A stretch of DNA of 64,000 nucleotides from Vibrio sonorensis (lineage in GTDB: Bacteria; Pseudomonadota; Gammaproteobacteria; Enterobacterales; Vibrionaceae). The DNA is taken from positions 275,398 to 339,397 of the forward strand of contig NZ_LJJE01000036.1 of the NCBI RefSeq assembly GCF_001854765.1, given 5' to 3'. Within the stretch, counting starts at the first letter, position 1; every line of letters begins with the position of its first letter. Both the position numbers and the translations under genes were made by a program. The notes beneath the pieces were generated by a model that was not told the DNA's origin, ran no database searches, and saw only the letters and a program-made list of their open reading frames with translations. Below, piece by piece: positions 55,624 through 64,000 of this stretch.

Positions 55624-55749
55624 TTTTTGCTCCCCCCAGAGATAGGGTGCAGAAGCCTAGCTCAGGGTTTATTAGAGCGCAGCGAAAAAACGTTGTCAGC
55701 CGAAGGCGCTTTATGACAACGGCCCGAAGGGGGCGAGCTTGCGAGCATC
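55624..55749. other. Structured segment between the tRNA-Ser repeats
   Basis: 126 bp without an open frame. Contains CGTTGTCA / TGACAACG arms (8 bp) around a GCC-GAAG-GC hairpin, then GCCC-GAAG-GGGC and two GCGAGC units. GC-richer than its surroundings. May be an intergenic repeat element or a minimal insertion at the tRNA. Confidence 0.5.
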
Positions 55750-55809
55750 AATCCCTATCTCTCCGCCACATTTAAAGAAGCCCGCTGACTTGTTCGCGGG
55801 CTTTTTGCT
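55750..55809 (+). repeat. 60-bp direct repeat, copy 2 (att-like)
   Basis: Second copy of the tRNA-Ser 3' end with its own intact terminator hairpin. Position and extent resemble the att duplication left by a tRNA-targeting integrative element. Confidence 0.9.
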
Positions 55810-55884
55810 ATCTTATTTAGATAAACTAATGCTAGATTTTTGCAACGAAGAGAAAGACGAGCTAGTTAACCCCTTCTAAAGCTT

Positions 55885-56487
55885 TTAGCGGTATCTTGAA
55901 AGCTTATACTCTAAGCTATGTTTAACAGACAACCACTCATTATTGATTATCGAGAATACGACTGTATCGCGATAGCCGCCATTGGGCAGTTTTTGGTGAT
56001 TTCTAAGCACTCCATCTTGTTTTGCGCCCAATCGAGCAATGGCAGCTCTAGAAGCTTGGTTGTGCCAACTTGTTCTAAACTCAACGGCTATCGAATTGAG
56101 AACCTCGAATGCGTGGGTTAGCAGCAGTAGTTTACATTCTGTATTACAAGACGTTTTTTGATAGCTTTTGCTATACCAAGTGTAGCCAATTTCTAGTCGG
56201 TGGTTTACTGGGTCTGCATTGCAAAGGCGAGTCGTGCCAATGATTTTCCCAGTCGGTTTTTCAACCACTACAAAAGGTAAAGAAAGGCCTTTCGCTTTTT
56301 GTTCTAATGCTGTTGCAATATAGTCCGTCACATTTTCGTGGTTTGGAACGGATGTGAACCATAATGTCCAAAGTTCACCGTCGGATGCGGCTTCTACTAG
56401 AGCTTCTTTGTGTTCCATTGTTAATGGTACAAGCTTTACACTTTCTGATTCCAACTCTACGTCTTTTAACCACATACTATTTTCCAT
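55885..56487 (-). CDS. RimJ/RimL-type GNAT N-acetyltransferase
   Basis: 200 residues; AGGGACAG precedes the ATG at 56487. LVPLTMEHKEALVEAASDG start, GKIIGTTRLCNADPVNHRLEIGYTWY core. The CoA region reads SYQKTSCNTECKLLLL, the RimJ-like NTE(A/C)K version. EFRTSWHNQASRAAIARLGAKQDG is typical. Substrate unknown. Confidence 0.9.
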   Translation of the reverse strand: MENSMWLKDVELESESVKLVPLTMEHKEALVEAASDGELWTLWFTSVPNHENVTDYIATALEQKAKGLSLPFVVVEKPTGKIIGTTRLCNADPVNHRLEIGYTWYSKSYQKTSCNTECKLLLLTHAFEVLNSIAVEFRTSWHNQASRAAIARLGAKQDGVLRNHQKLPNGGYRDTVVFSIINNEWLSVKHSLEYKLSRYR

Positions 56488-56697
56488 CTGTCCCTGTTTT
56501 TGATTATTGAGGCTAGCGCTTATCAGATGATAAGCAGGTACCTTTGAGGGTGCATTCTAGCGCATATTGGTTTAATCCCTAGTAAATTCGTTACATAAAA
56601 TGATGAAAATATCGAGAGTAAGGCGCTGAAAGTTAGGATTCAATCTTGTTTGTATTAAAGCACCAAAGCTGAAACTTCTGCTATCGTGTCATGTACA

Positions 56698-56733
56698 AAA
56701 GCCTACTAGAAATTAGTAGGCTTTCATTTTTAC
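56698..56733. terminator. Terminator of the repeat-domain lipoprotein gene
   Basis: AAAGCCTACTA / TAGTAGGCTTT stem with a GAAAT loop and T-rich flanks on both strands. Confidence 0.85.
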
Positions 56734-56762
56734 GTACCAAGCAATTATTCTGGTGGTGTGGG

Positions 56763-58484
56763 TTAGTTTACTTTGTACTGATGAACCGTAAACGGAGCGT
56801 TCTCGCCTCGATAGGATGAGTCTCCGCCACGCCAGAAGAAGTTGCCTCGGTAGAAATTAAACCCGTCGCGTTCGATATAGTCGCCTCTAACCAAGTACTG
56901 CCCGTATTTATCTGAGGACATAAACTCCGAGATGGTGAGGACATCGCCTTCAATATGAACCATTCCGGTGTTTGTACCCGATAGGAAGTAGTTAGCTGTA
57001 ACGTTTTTGCCCGATTCGTCCTTTAGATAGATATTGATAAAGTGAGGGGCATCGTCAAACTCTATCTCTACGGACAAGTCATAGCTGCTGAGTTTTATTG
57101 ACTCGTTGAGCGGTACGTATATCCACGGTGCTTTATTGTTTGTCAGGCCCGTGACGCTACCATTTCTGCCCGTAGTTATGTCTTTGGCTCTTAAGATTTG
57201 GCTATAGTCAATAACCGACGGCGCGACGGCTATTTCATACTCGTGAACCGCAAAATCAGTGATGTTTTGGTAGGTACTGTCACCGAGTCGGTACACAAAG
57301 TTAATCTTGTTCGCAAAACCGTAGTTCAATTCAAAGTAGTCATTTCTAACGCCCCAGTTACCGTATGCCGAAAGAAACTCGTCGTAGGAGTTAAACTGCT
57401 GGTATCCATTGTTATCGCAGTTGCTTACAAAGACTTTGCCTGCGTGTGCGCCTGCTAAGTGGTAATCACCTCGGCATTTGGTACCATCTTTAATCAGATA
57501 AATATTAACAAAAGTGTCCGCGCTGCTATCGTCAACAGCAATATCTATGTCGATGTTGTATCGATTTAGTGGGTAAACTTCACGAAGGTCGCCAGACAGT
57601 GTACGCATCGGATAAACAACATGGACGGCTTTGCCTTGAACACCAGTGCTCGTACCGGATACAGCGCCGGTGTTGGTCACTACAAGGTCAACCGCATTCA
57701 TAATACGATTTGGGTTGATTGATACTTTACCACCAAGATCGATTTCGTCTTCATCGTCGTCCAGAATCAAGTCGTTATTGTTTTCGTCGAGAACAAACTT
57801 GTACTGCTTGGCTCTACTGGAAGTGAAAGTTGCTAACTGAATCCCTAAGTCTGATTCAACAGCCAGTACTGAGTTCTCAACGGGGGCATAAGCGTACTTA
57901 TAGCTAAATGCTTGTTGGTCAGTGTCGACGCGTTGCATGATCACGTCATTGAGTCTGGCCTCGTTGATGTAGAGCATCTGGTTAATGTCAACGGTGACAA
58001 AGCTGTACTCATTGTTATCCAGCACAATATCTGCTTGAGTCGATTCTTTATAAAGTAATGCACTACCATCTAGTGTTGATGTTAAAGTCGCTCCTGCATC
58101 TTTGTCTTGTACAAATCGTGGGTGTTCAATAGCAATTTCTACAGCATCACGGTTTTCCACTTCTAACGTAATCACTTTAGGAGTGTCAAAGTCTAGATTT
58201 ATTCCTGACTCAACAACTTCACCGTCAACCACCAACTGATATTCTTCAGTTTCAATAAAGTGTTCGTAACCTTTGGCATCTAATAAGGCCGGACCTATAT
58301 CATTCGTCGCGATATTTGGTATTAGCCTTACGGTGACTTGTTTGGTTGTTGGCTCTACCTCGTTGTCGTTATCATTGTCGTTGCTGCGTTTATTACTATT
58401 ACAAGCAGTCAAAAGAACAATAGTACCCACCACGGCGCATGTCCGGCTGTATCTATTCGAAATAAATATATCTAGCATACTCAT
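56763..58484 (-). CDS. Lipoprotein with duplicated C-terminal domain, unknown function
   Basis: 573 residues; AGGG precedes the ATG. Lipobox V-L-L-T-A-C with C28, then an Asn/Asp-rich linker. An N-terminal region (~45-290) includes a short acidic, possibly Ca-binding stretch (LDENNNDLILDDDEDEIDLGG). Two ~110-residue C-terminal repeats follow: each has (F/V)(I/V)NIYL, an LxG...G(K/M)V segment, a GDY or RNDYFE segment, FxYR or NFFWRGGDS with a DSxY motif, and ends VHxY. The repeat unit is not one I recognise. Probably surface or periplasmic. Confidence 0.75.
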   Translation of the reverse strand: MSMLDIFISNRYSRTCAVVGTIVLLTACNSNKRSNDNDNDNEVEPTTKQVTVRLIPNIATNDIGPALLDAKGYEHFIETEEYQLVVDGEVVESGINLDFDTPKVITLEVENRDAVEIAIEHPRFVQDKDAGATLTSTLDGSALLYKESTQADIVLDNNEYSFVTVDINQMLYINEARLNDVIMQRVDTDQQAFSYKYAYAPVENSVLAVESDLGIQLATFTSSRAKQYKFVLDENNNDLILDDDEDEIDLGGKVSINPNRIMNAVDLVVTNTGAVSGTSTGVQGKAVHVVYPMRTLSGDLREVYPLNRYNIDIDIAVDDSSADTFVNIYLIKDGTKCRGDYHLAGAHAGKVFVSNCDNNGYQQFNSYDEFLSAYGNWGVRNDYFELNYGFANKINFVYRLGDSTYQNITDFAVHEYEIAVAPSVIDYSQILRAKDITTGRNGSVTGLTNNKAPWIYVPLNESIKLSSYDLSVEIEFDDAPHFINIYLKDESGKNVTANYFLSGTNTGMVHIEGDVLTISEFMSSDKYGQYLVRGDYIERDGFNFYRGNFFWRGGDSSYRGENAPFTVHQYKVN

Positions 58485-59148
58485 TATTTTTCCCTGATTT
58501 ATTACTTTCTACTCTATGGGTTGCATAGAAAGGGAGATAACTTACTTGGATAAGCAATTGCATTTATAAAATTTAGCTAAAATTATGTTTTTACATGTAA
58601 ATTTCTAACTGTTGACTTAATGGAGTTCGTTATTAATTTATTTTTAATTATGGATGTTCAGGCAGGCATAATTTTTAAATATATTGAAGTTGTAATTATG
58701 TGATACGGTTTTTTATTAATGTATGTTTCTATTTGATCTATTATGCTTTTATGCGAACTAATCGATTTAATAGCTGATGTAATAATATTTTTTCTTTGTA
58801 TTATTTCCCTGTTCGTTAATGGTTTTATGAAGGTTACAACCTTAATTTTTATAATGTGTTATTTTTAACTTAGTTCTCAAGGAGCGTTTTTTCGTTTTTC
58901 TATTGTTGGTTTTGTACTTACTTTGGGCTCGATTAAGTGACTGTTGAGGTTTAGTGCTACTTTTAAAGAAGGCTAGGGGGTGCATGGTTATATTGATGAA
59001 AAATATAGAAAAATCATATTGGCTATTGTAGTCTGTATAGCACGCGGCAGTGTTTATAAGTCGCTTCTGGCCCATTGGGTAGCGTAGTGGTTCTTCGGAT
59101 TTTCCTGTATCAAGCCTTGTTAATATATTCTGAGTAAGAGAACAATAA
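58485..59148. other. AT-rich intergenic region, 664 bp
   Basis: Divergent spacer between the lipoprotein and the thioredoxin-like gene. A 111-codon open frame on the minus strand (58842-59177) is Lys/Thr/Ser-rich, overlaps the thioredoxin start and lacks a ribosome site, so it is not accepted. Nothing else recognised. Confidence 0.55.
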
Positions 59149-59670
59149 ATGAATTTGGGTAGTAAAATAACTGGCAATCTTAATGAACTAGAACAATTTA
59201 TAGATACAGCGCCGGTATACTACTTACCCATAAAAATAATGGCTTGGTTAGTTCTATTTTTCGCGCTAATACTTACCAATCTATTGGCAGTTTTAAAATG
59301 GCCTTTATACGTATTTGTTCCAAAAAATCGCAATAGTCGCTCATCTACGGGAGTACCCATTGATGCCGTCAGCAATGATCAAATCAAATCTATAGTGGAA
59401 AAGGAAGACCTAGTCGTCATTGATTTCTGGGCCAAATGGTGTGGCCCATGCGTCCTCATGGACACGACTCTAAACCAAGTCGCTTGCGAGTATTCTGATA
59501 GCGTAAAAGTGGTTAAAGTTGATGTGTCTTTAAGTTCATCATTGGCGAAACTTTACGATGTTAGAGGGCTACCAACGGTATTGGTGTTTAAAGATGGTAT
59601 TGAAAGCTCAAGAAAAAGTGGCTCTTTAACAAAAGAGCAATTGATTCAACTTATTGAAAGTATGAGCTAA
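59149..59670 (+). CDS. Membrane-anchored thioredoxin-domain protein
   Basis: 173 residues: a transmembrane helix at about 28-52, a short basic linker, and a thioredoxin fold from ~72 with active site W97-C-G-P-C101 and the cis-Pro loop RGLPTVLVF. The WCGPC motif suggests a reducing disulfide oxidoreductase. Orientation in the membrane is undecided; the positively charged segment after the helix favours a cytoplasmic thioredoxin domain. Confidence 0.9.
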   Translation: MNLGSKITGNLNELEQFIDTAPVYYLPIKIMAWLVLFFALILTNLLAVLKWPLYVFVPKNRNSRSSTGVPIDAVSNDQIKSIVEKEDLVVIDFWAKWCGPCVLMDTTLNQVACEYSDSVKVVKVDVSLSSSLAKLYDVRGLPTVLVFKDGIESSRKSGSLTKEQLIQLIESMS

Positions 59671-59793
59671 ATACGGCTATCATTTTTGAAATAGAATAGT
59701 CCTTCATGGTGATTGCTAAGGCTCACTAGCTCGCTTTGGCCATTTCTACTAGCACCGTTTCTCGAATTCATTTTACTCAACTGGAAGGAAAAT

Positions 59794-60282
59794 ATGGTTG
59801 TACTCAGAAATATGCGTCAGGAAGAGTATCCTGATTACTGTCAGTACTTTATAGACGTCTATAGCCAAGAAATCGCAGAAAATTATGGTCATTCAATGGA
59901 GTATTCCATCGAGTTGGCAAAGAAAGAGTTACAACGTTGCTTTCCTAATGGGTTAGAAGGGAAAGAGCACTCTTTGCTCTGTATTGAGGCCGAAATAAAA
60001 GGACAAGCCTACTTAGTCGGCTATTTATGGCATTCAATAAATAGTGAAAGCAAGTCTACTTTTATCTATGATTTTTATGTGTCTAGTGAATATCAAGGTT
60101 TAGGTTATGGTACACAAGCATTGTCTGAGCTAGAAAAACAATTGCAAGGGAACGGTATTGAGCAAATTAAGCTACGAGTTGCTTTTCACAATGAGCGTGC
60201 TCTCAAGCTTTACCAAACCGTAGGCTTTGCGATTACTGGTTTCAATATGTCAAAAAATTTAACGGGTACGGCCTCAACATAG
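59794..60282 (+). CDS. GNAT-family N-acetyltransferase
   Basis: 162 residues from the ATG at 59794 (GGAAGGAA upstream). LRNMRQEEYPDYCQYFIDVY start, FIYDFYVSSEYQGLGYG strand and CoA loop, FHNERALKLYQTVGF end. Resembles GNATs of the YitI/ribosomal-protein type; substrate unknown. Confidence 0.9.
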   Translation: MVVLRNMRQEEYPDYCQYFIDVYSQEIAENYGHSMEYSIELAKKELQRCFPNGLEGKEHSLLCIEAEIKGQAYLVGYLWHSINSESKSTFIYDFYVSSEYQGLGYGTQALSELEKQLQGNGIEQIKLRVAFHNERALKLYQTVGFAITGFNMSKNLTGTAST

Positions 60283-60322
60283 CAAACGATTGAAGTGTTT
60301 CTCACATTAAGTCATTAGTACA

Positions 60323-60363
60323 TATAAAAAATCCGATAAACAATGTCTATCGGATTTTTTATA
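60323..60363. terminator. Bidirectional terminator between GNAT and giant repeat-protein genes
   Basis: AAAAAATCCGATA / TATCGGATTTTTT stem with a 9-base loop. Confidence 0.93.
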
Positions 60364-60439
60364 CTTCGAGGGCCGCTTAACTGATTTACTCGATTAAATA
60401 CTTAGCGTTTCGGTATAACAGGTTTTCCCTCATTTTTTA

Positions 60440-63400
60440 TCAATGAACTAATATAGAGTTTAAAACATTCGTTGGTTCACTATAACCCGGGGTCGGCATC
60501 TCCAGTTCAGTTACCTGCGACGGGTCGATAATGGCAATACTCGGCATGATGTTATACCATCCTTTACTATTAAGGTATCGAAGATAAGAGTTATTACTAT
60601 GACCAATAATCGCCAATTTTTTATCTATTGGGTTAACTAAAATCATAGGATTGTGTCGATAAAACTCCCAATTAGGTTTTGAGTTTAAGAATTGAACATA
60701 CCCCAGATCATTCGTTAAGCGAATTAGCTTAACTTCATTATCTGAGTTCATATCTTCAATCAATAGTTTTTCAGTATCATAATGGATACCAGCGACGAGC
60801 ATTGATTTTTGGCTAGGTTTAGCCGTTTCATCAGTACCATTGGTCATATAGTTACCTTCCAAATAGTAATAGTACCCATCACTACCTTTGAGTAACTGCA
60901 TACCAAATACATCACCTGCACGCGCTACCCACTCAAATGTTGTATCATCTGATAAAACCTTGTCATCAGGGAAGTTTGCACTGGTTTTGGCATTGCCTTT
61001 TAAGTCACTATAGTTGTAATAATGAGTCACTTTTTTATAACTGTCCTGACCATCGGTCTGGTTGGAGTATATGAACCCATCTTCTGCCAAATATGTGGTT
61101 TGATACTGTACACCTGCGGAAGTGTCACTACCCACATAAGCCGCTGCTCCTAACAACGTTCGAACTTGATCACCAGCGGGAAGGTTTACCTTAGTATATC
61201 TATCCTCAGAAACTTCATAGAAATAATAGTTACCAGTTGTAGTTGCCACTATTAAGCTATCGCCGTCAAATAGAGATCGCATGTTTACAATAGTTTCGCC
61301 ATTTGGTTTAGAAGATAACTTAGTCCAACCGCCAGTCGTAGCTTCAGAAGACGTTGCTAGTACAAACTGGGTACCGTTCTTCATAGCGGGACCAGATGAC
61401 GGTTTCCAAAGCACGCCTTCATTATCTAAAATGTAGTTTGCCTTGGCTTCTCCACCTATCATAGTCGCGGTTTTTACACCTTCCGCATATTTTACCGGCA
61501 TGTTATAGCCATTCCATGCGTTAGTACCGTACCCTCCCAGGGTTGGGGCCTTAGTACCAATAGACCATAGTTCACTATTTTTTGTCAGCATGACGTTTAA
61601 TTCAGTAGGAGCACTAACATCGACGCCAATGCCTGCCAAATTGTTAGGGAAGCACACTTCTGGAGCTCCTGTCATAGCATGTTGAAGTGCTAGCAATGAA
61701 ATGGTTCCTTCATTTACGGTATTGTTGGCATATTGCAACATTGCGTCTGGGTGGAACTCGCAGTTCGAAAATGGAGTAGTTTCAAATATCCCTTTACTGC
61801 CATATTCAGTATTTGACCCTTCTTCCTTAGTTCCAATATTTCTAATACCCATGGTCACATTTTTGTATGTTTCGGAGTATCCATCGATCACTAAGCTTTG
61901 AGGGCCGCTGCCAAATGACATAACAGATCCTCTATTCGTTATAAACAGTAGTTCAAAAGACTGGCCATTATCGAGTGAACCTAGCGTCGTTGATGCAATG
62001 ACTGGTTGTGATTTAAGTGGTTGATTACTAAATCCAATATATGCTGTATCGTTGGCGCGTACTGTCGGCATTGAAGGAGAGTTCCAATCGGATTGAGGGA
62101 CATTTTTCTGAGTAACCAAATTGCCATCAAAATCCGTCCAAACTTCGTTTGTGTTAAAGTTTACAAAGACTGTATTTTCAACATCTTGTTGTTTCTCGTA
62201 GTCGTACTGCTTGATGACATAACCCGATTGATAGTCATCGATAACAGGGTTGCCATTATCATCAATCTCAAGTTCAACTTTACCGCCATTGGCAGTGTGT
62301 ATCTCATTGCCGTAAGCATCAATTACAGTATTGTCTGTGTCGACAATCAAACCAGGCTTCAAAAGCGATACATCGTTCGAGGTGTCAACTTGAGCAATAC
62401 GCACTTCGCCGGTTGCATTACCATTACTGTCTACTACTTCAAACAACACGTTGCCGTTGATGTCTTTTCTAACCCCGCCATCAATAAGATGCAGTTCATT
62501 ATGCTCTGGACCGTAAGTAACGGAATCATGAGAGTTGTCAACTAATGTATCTTCATCAATCATTAAGGTAGATTGTGTTGTTGTAGTGGTGACAGTACCA
62601 TCAGCTGCCATGTTTATCGTAGCCCCAAGACTACTGGACAACGTTCCTTCCGCACTGTACACATTAACCACCGCATGGCCTTCCAGATTTGTAACTGGGT
62701 TACCGTATGTACCTAAATATGGTTGATATGTTTCACCATTGGAACCAGTGATCACAACGCCATTGCCATCAATGACATCTCCCGCCTCATTGACCAATAC
62801 TGGTGGCAGTGGTGCGAGACTTGCTTGTCCTTGGTCATCAATTATCAAGACACCTTTGTTGCCAGTCGGTTGGTTGGTATTTGGGTCGAGCGCGTCGACA
62901 ACAATATGGCCGTCAGAGGTTGTCACCAACTCACCGTTGTCAGTGGTGACAGGCGTGACTTCTTGGTAGCTGCCATTTTGAGTTACCGTTACCTTATTGC
63001 CATCGCTGTCAATCACAACGCCGGCTTCATTGACCAACACTGGTGGAAGTGGCGCTAGACTGGCTTGACCTTGGTCATCAATTATCAAGACACCTTTATC
63101 ACCAGTTGGTTGACCGGTATTCGGGTCGATCACATCGACAACGGCGTTGCCATCTGATGTTGTCACTAACTCTCCATTATCTGTGGTGACTGGCTTGACC
63201 TCTTGGTCGTTGCCACTTTGAGTCACCGTCACCTTATTGCCATGATCGTCAACGACAACACCAGATTGGTTGACTAACACGGGTGGCAGTGGCGCGAGGC
63301 TGGCTTGACCTTGCTCATCTATTAATAAGACAGCTTTGTCGCCCGTAGGTTGATTGGTATCAGGATCAATCAAATTGACAAGTATGTGACCGTCAGGGGT

Positions 63401-64000
63401 TGTCACCAAAGATCCGGTATCAGTGGTGACCGCCTTGACTTCATGATCAGTGCCATTGTTTTCCACGGTAATCTTATTGCCATCTGCATCAGTTATCGAT
63501 TTACCGGCTTCAATCACCATCTCTGGTTCAGCGCCGATGGTCACGGTGCCATTGTCAGCCATCTGCATTGTGGCGCCGTTGCTATCCACACTGCCGTCTG
63601 GACGTTGTACATCCAATACCAAATGACCCGTTGCGTCTGTGATAAGCGCGCCGTCATCATCGTAGTTAGGGTGGTAGGTTTCACCGTTTGAACCAGTGAC
63701 CACATCGCCATTGCCGTTAATCACCACACCAGCGTCATTGACTAACACTTCAGGCAGTGGTGTCAGACTGGCTTGACCTTGCTCGTCGATCACCAAAACA
63801 CCTTTTTCGCCAGTTGGCTGATTGGTGTTGGGGTTAACTACATCGACAATGATATTGCCGTCAGGGGTTGTTACTAGATCTCCGCTGTCAGTGGTGACCG
63901 CTTCTAGTTCCTTGTTGTTGACGGTGACCGCATTGCCATCGGCATCGGTAATAGCTTCATCGGCTTCAATCACCAGCTCTGGCTCGGCGCCGATGGTCAC
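60440..64000 (-). CDS. C-terminal 1186 residues of a giant modular repeat protein
   Basis: The frame is open through the window edge, so the N-terminus lies outside. The first codons in the window (VTIGAEPE context) are an internal repeat, not a start. Residues ~1-420 consist of two alternating acidic module types: A (~76-80 residues: AVTTD-G-LVTTPDGH, NQPTGDKGVLIIDDQGQASL-PLPPVLVN) and B (~76 residues: VTGSNGETY, DG-GATM-MADNGTVTIGAEPE). Order: A-B-A-A-A-B-like. The remaining ~650 residues are non-repetitive and contain several 'DNEGVLW' / 'TKNSELWSIG' segments like RCC1-type propeller blades. Probably a secreted or surface adhesin-like protein; no anchor is seen at the C-terminus. Confidence 0.75.
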   Translation of the reverse strand: MTIGAEPELVIEADEAITDADGNAVTVNNKELEAVTTDSGDLVTTPDGNIIVDVVNPNTNQPTGEKGVLVIDEQGQASLTPLPEVLVNDAGVVINGNGDVVTGSNGETYHPNYDDDGALITDATGHLVLDVQRPDGSVDSNGATMQMADNGTVTIGAEPEMVIEAGKSITDADGNKITVENNGTDHEVKAVTTDTGSLVTTPDGHILVNLIDPDTNQPTGDKAVLLIDEQGQASLAPLPPVLVNQSGVVVDDHGNKVTVTQSGNDQEVKPVTTDNGELVTTSDGNAVVDVIDPNTGQPTGDKGVLIIDDQGQASLAPLPPVLVNEAGVVIDSDGNKVTVTQNGSYQEVTPVTTDNGELVTTSDGHIVVDALDPNTNQPTGNKGVLIIDDQGQASLAPLPPVLVNEAGDVIDGNGVVITGSNGETYQPYLGTYGNPVTNLEGHAVVNVYSAEGTLSSSLGATINMAADGTVTTTTTQSTLMIDEDTLVDNSHDSVTYGPEHNELHLIDGGVRKDINGNVLFEVVDSNGNATGEVRIAQVDTSNDVSLLKPGLIVDTDNTVIDAYGNEIHTANGGKVELEIDDNGNPVIDDYQSGYVIKQYDYEKQQDVENTVFVNFNTNEVWTDFDGNLVTQKNVPQSDWNSPSMPTVRANDTAYIGFSNQPLKSQPVIASTTLGSLDNGQSFELLFITNRGSVMSFGSGPQSLVIDGYSETYKNVTMGIRNIGTKEEGSNTEYGSKGIFETTPFSNCEFHPDAMLQYANNTVNEGTISLLALQHAMTGAPEVCFPNNLAGIGVDVSAPTELNVMLTKNSELWSIGTKAPTLGGYGTNAWNGYNMPVKYAEGVKTATMIGGEAKANYILDNEGVLWKPSSGPAMKNGTQFVLATSSEATTGGWTKLSSKPNGETIVNMRSLFDGDSLIVATTTGNYYFYEVSEDRYTKVNLPAGDQVRTLLGAAAYVGSDTSAGVQYQTTYLAEDGFIYSNQTDGQDSYKKVTHYYNYSDLKGNAKTSANFPDDKVLSDDTTFEWVARAGDVFGMQLLKGSDGYYYYLEGNYMTNGTDETAKPSQKSMLVAGIHYDTEKLLIEDMNSDNEVKLIRLTNDLGYVQFLNSKPNWEFYRHNPMILVNPIDKKLAIIGHSNNSYLRYLNSKGWYNIMPSIAIIDPSQVTELEMPTPGYSEPTNVLNSILVH
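62801..64000 (-). repeat. Coding tandem repeats, 240-bp unit and 456-bp super-unit
   Basis: The GGTGG-AGTGG motif of module A recurs at 62801, 63041 and 63281, exactly 240 bp apart. The GCGCCGATGGTCAC segment of module B recurs at 63531 and 63987, 456 bp apart (76+76 residues). Copies are highly similar at DNA level, so recombination and assembly collapse are both possible. Confidence 0.88.

Noticed and set aside
58842..59177. 111-codon minus-strand open frame
   Set aside because: Low-complexity Lys/Ser/Thr product, no ribosome site, overlaps the thioredoxin start; no homology pattern.
1..64000. CRISPR array, transposase or complete phage genes
   Set aside because: No regularly spaced repeats other than the coding repeats at 62.8-64 kb, and no transposase, integrase or phage structural protein was recognised.

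Overview
The window is most likely chromosomal DNA from a member of the Vibrionaceae (Vibrio or a close relative). The core genes (gcvP-gcvH-glyA, gcvT, thrS-infC-rpmI-rplT, deaD/rnb) read as gammaproteobacterial. The order gcv cluster ... thrS-infC-rpmI-rplT resembles V. cholerae chromosome II. Other Vibrio-type genes are paired GlyGly-CTERM serine proteases, a VpsT/CsgD-type regulator with a c-di-GMP-binding WLSR motif, DUF2986, DUF3024 and TfoX-C proteins.

Layout. 1-4.6 kb is an AT-rich accessory stretch: the end of an AraC regulator, an EAL-domain protein preceded by a tetranucleotide repeat, and a frameshifted lipoprotein. 4.7-11.8 kb is the glycine cleavage locus: gcvP, gcvH and glyA on the minus strand, a divergent XRE-cupin regulator and gcvT on the plus strand. 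11.9-17 kb has two secreted serine proteases, the VpsT-like regulator, nadE and a NadD-like enzyme. 17-21.3 kb is a SitABCD-type manganese/iron ABC transporter facing a Mur-type Fur regulator. 21.4-24.8 kb is thrS-infC-rpmI-rplT, with a tRNA-Thr anticodon-arm mimic in the thrS leader and an ATT start for infC.

25-45 kb is a long, almost one-directional array of small accessory genes: ten GNAT acetyltransferases, glutathione transferases, tautomerase/isomerase-like proteins, Nudix, glyoxalase-fold, GFA, Cass2-type effector-binding, DUF523, three LysE exporters, an aminoglycoside-phosphotransferase-fold protein and others. In V. cholerae the superintegron integrase sits directly after rplT. Here no integrase or attC sites are seen, but the gene types resemble cassette cargo.

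45-55 kb returns to regulators and core RNA metabolism (AraC, LysR/GST, deaD, rnb, a PstS-like protein, a MaoC hydratase). At 55.5 kb is tRNA-Ser(UGA), whose 3' end and terminator are duplicated 186 bp downstream. 56-64 kb holds a lipoprotein with an internal domain duplication, a membrane thioredoxin, a GNAT, and the C-terminal 1186 residues of a giant repeat protein.

A feature of the sequence itself: at least eight genes (lipoprotein, gcvT, C39-like, C-N hydrolase, GNAT, AraC, rnb, DUF3024) are broken by ten apparent single-base losses, each explicable by shortening of a run of identical bases. This pattern suggests sequencing or assembly error more than true gene decay. These genes are given as whole spans.
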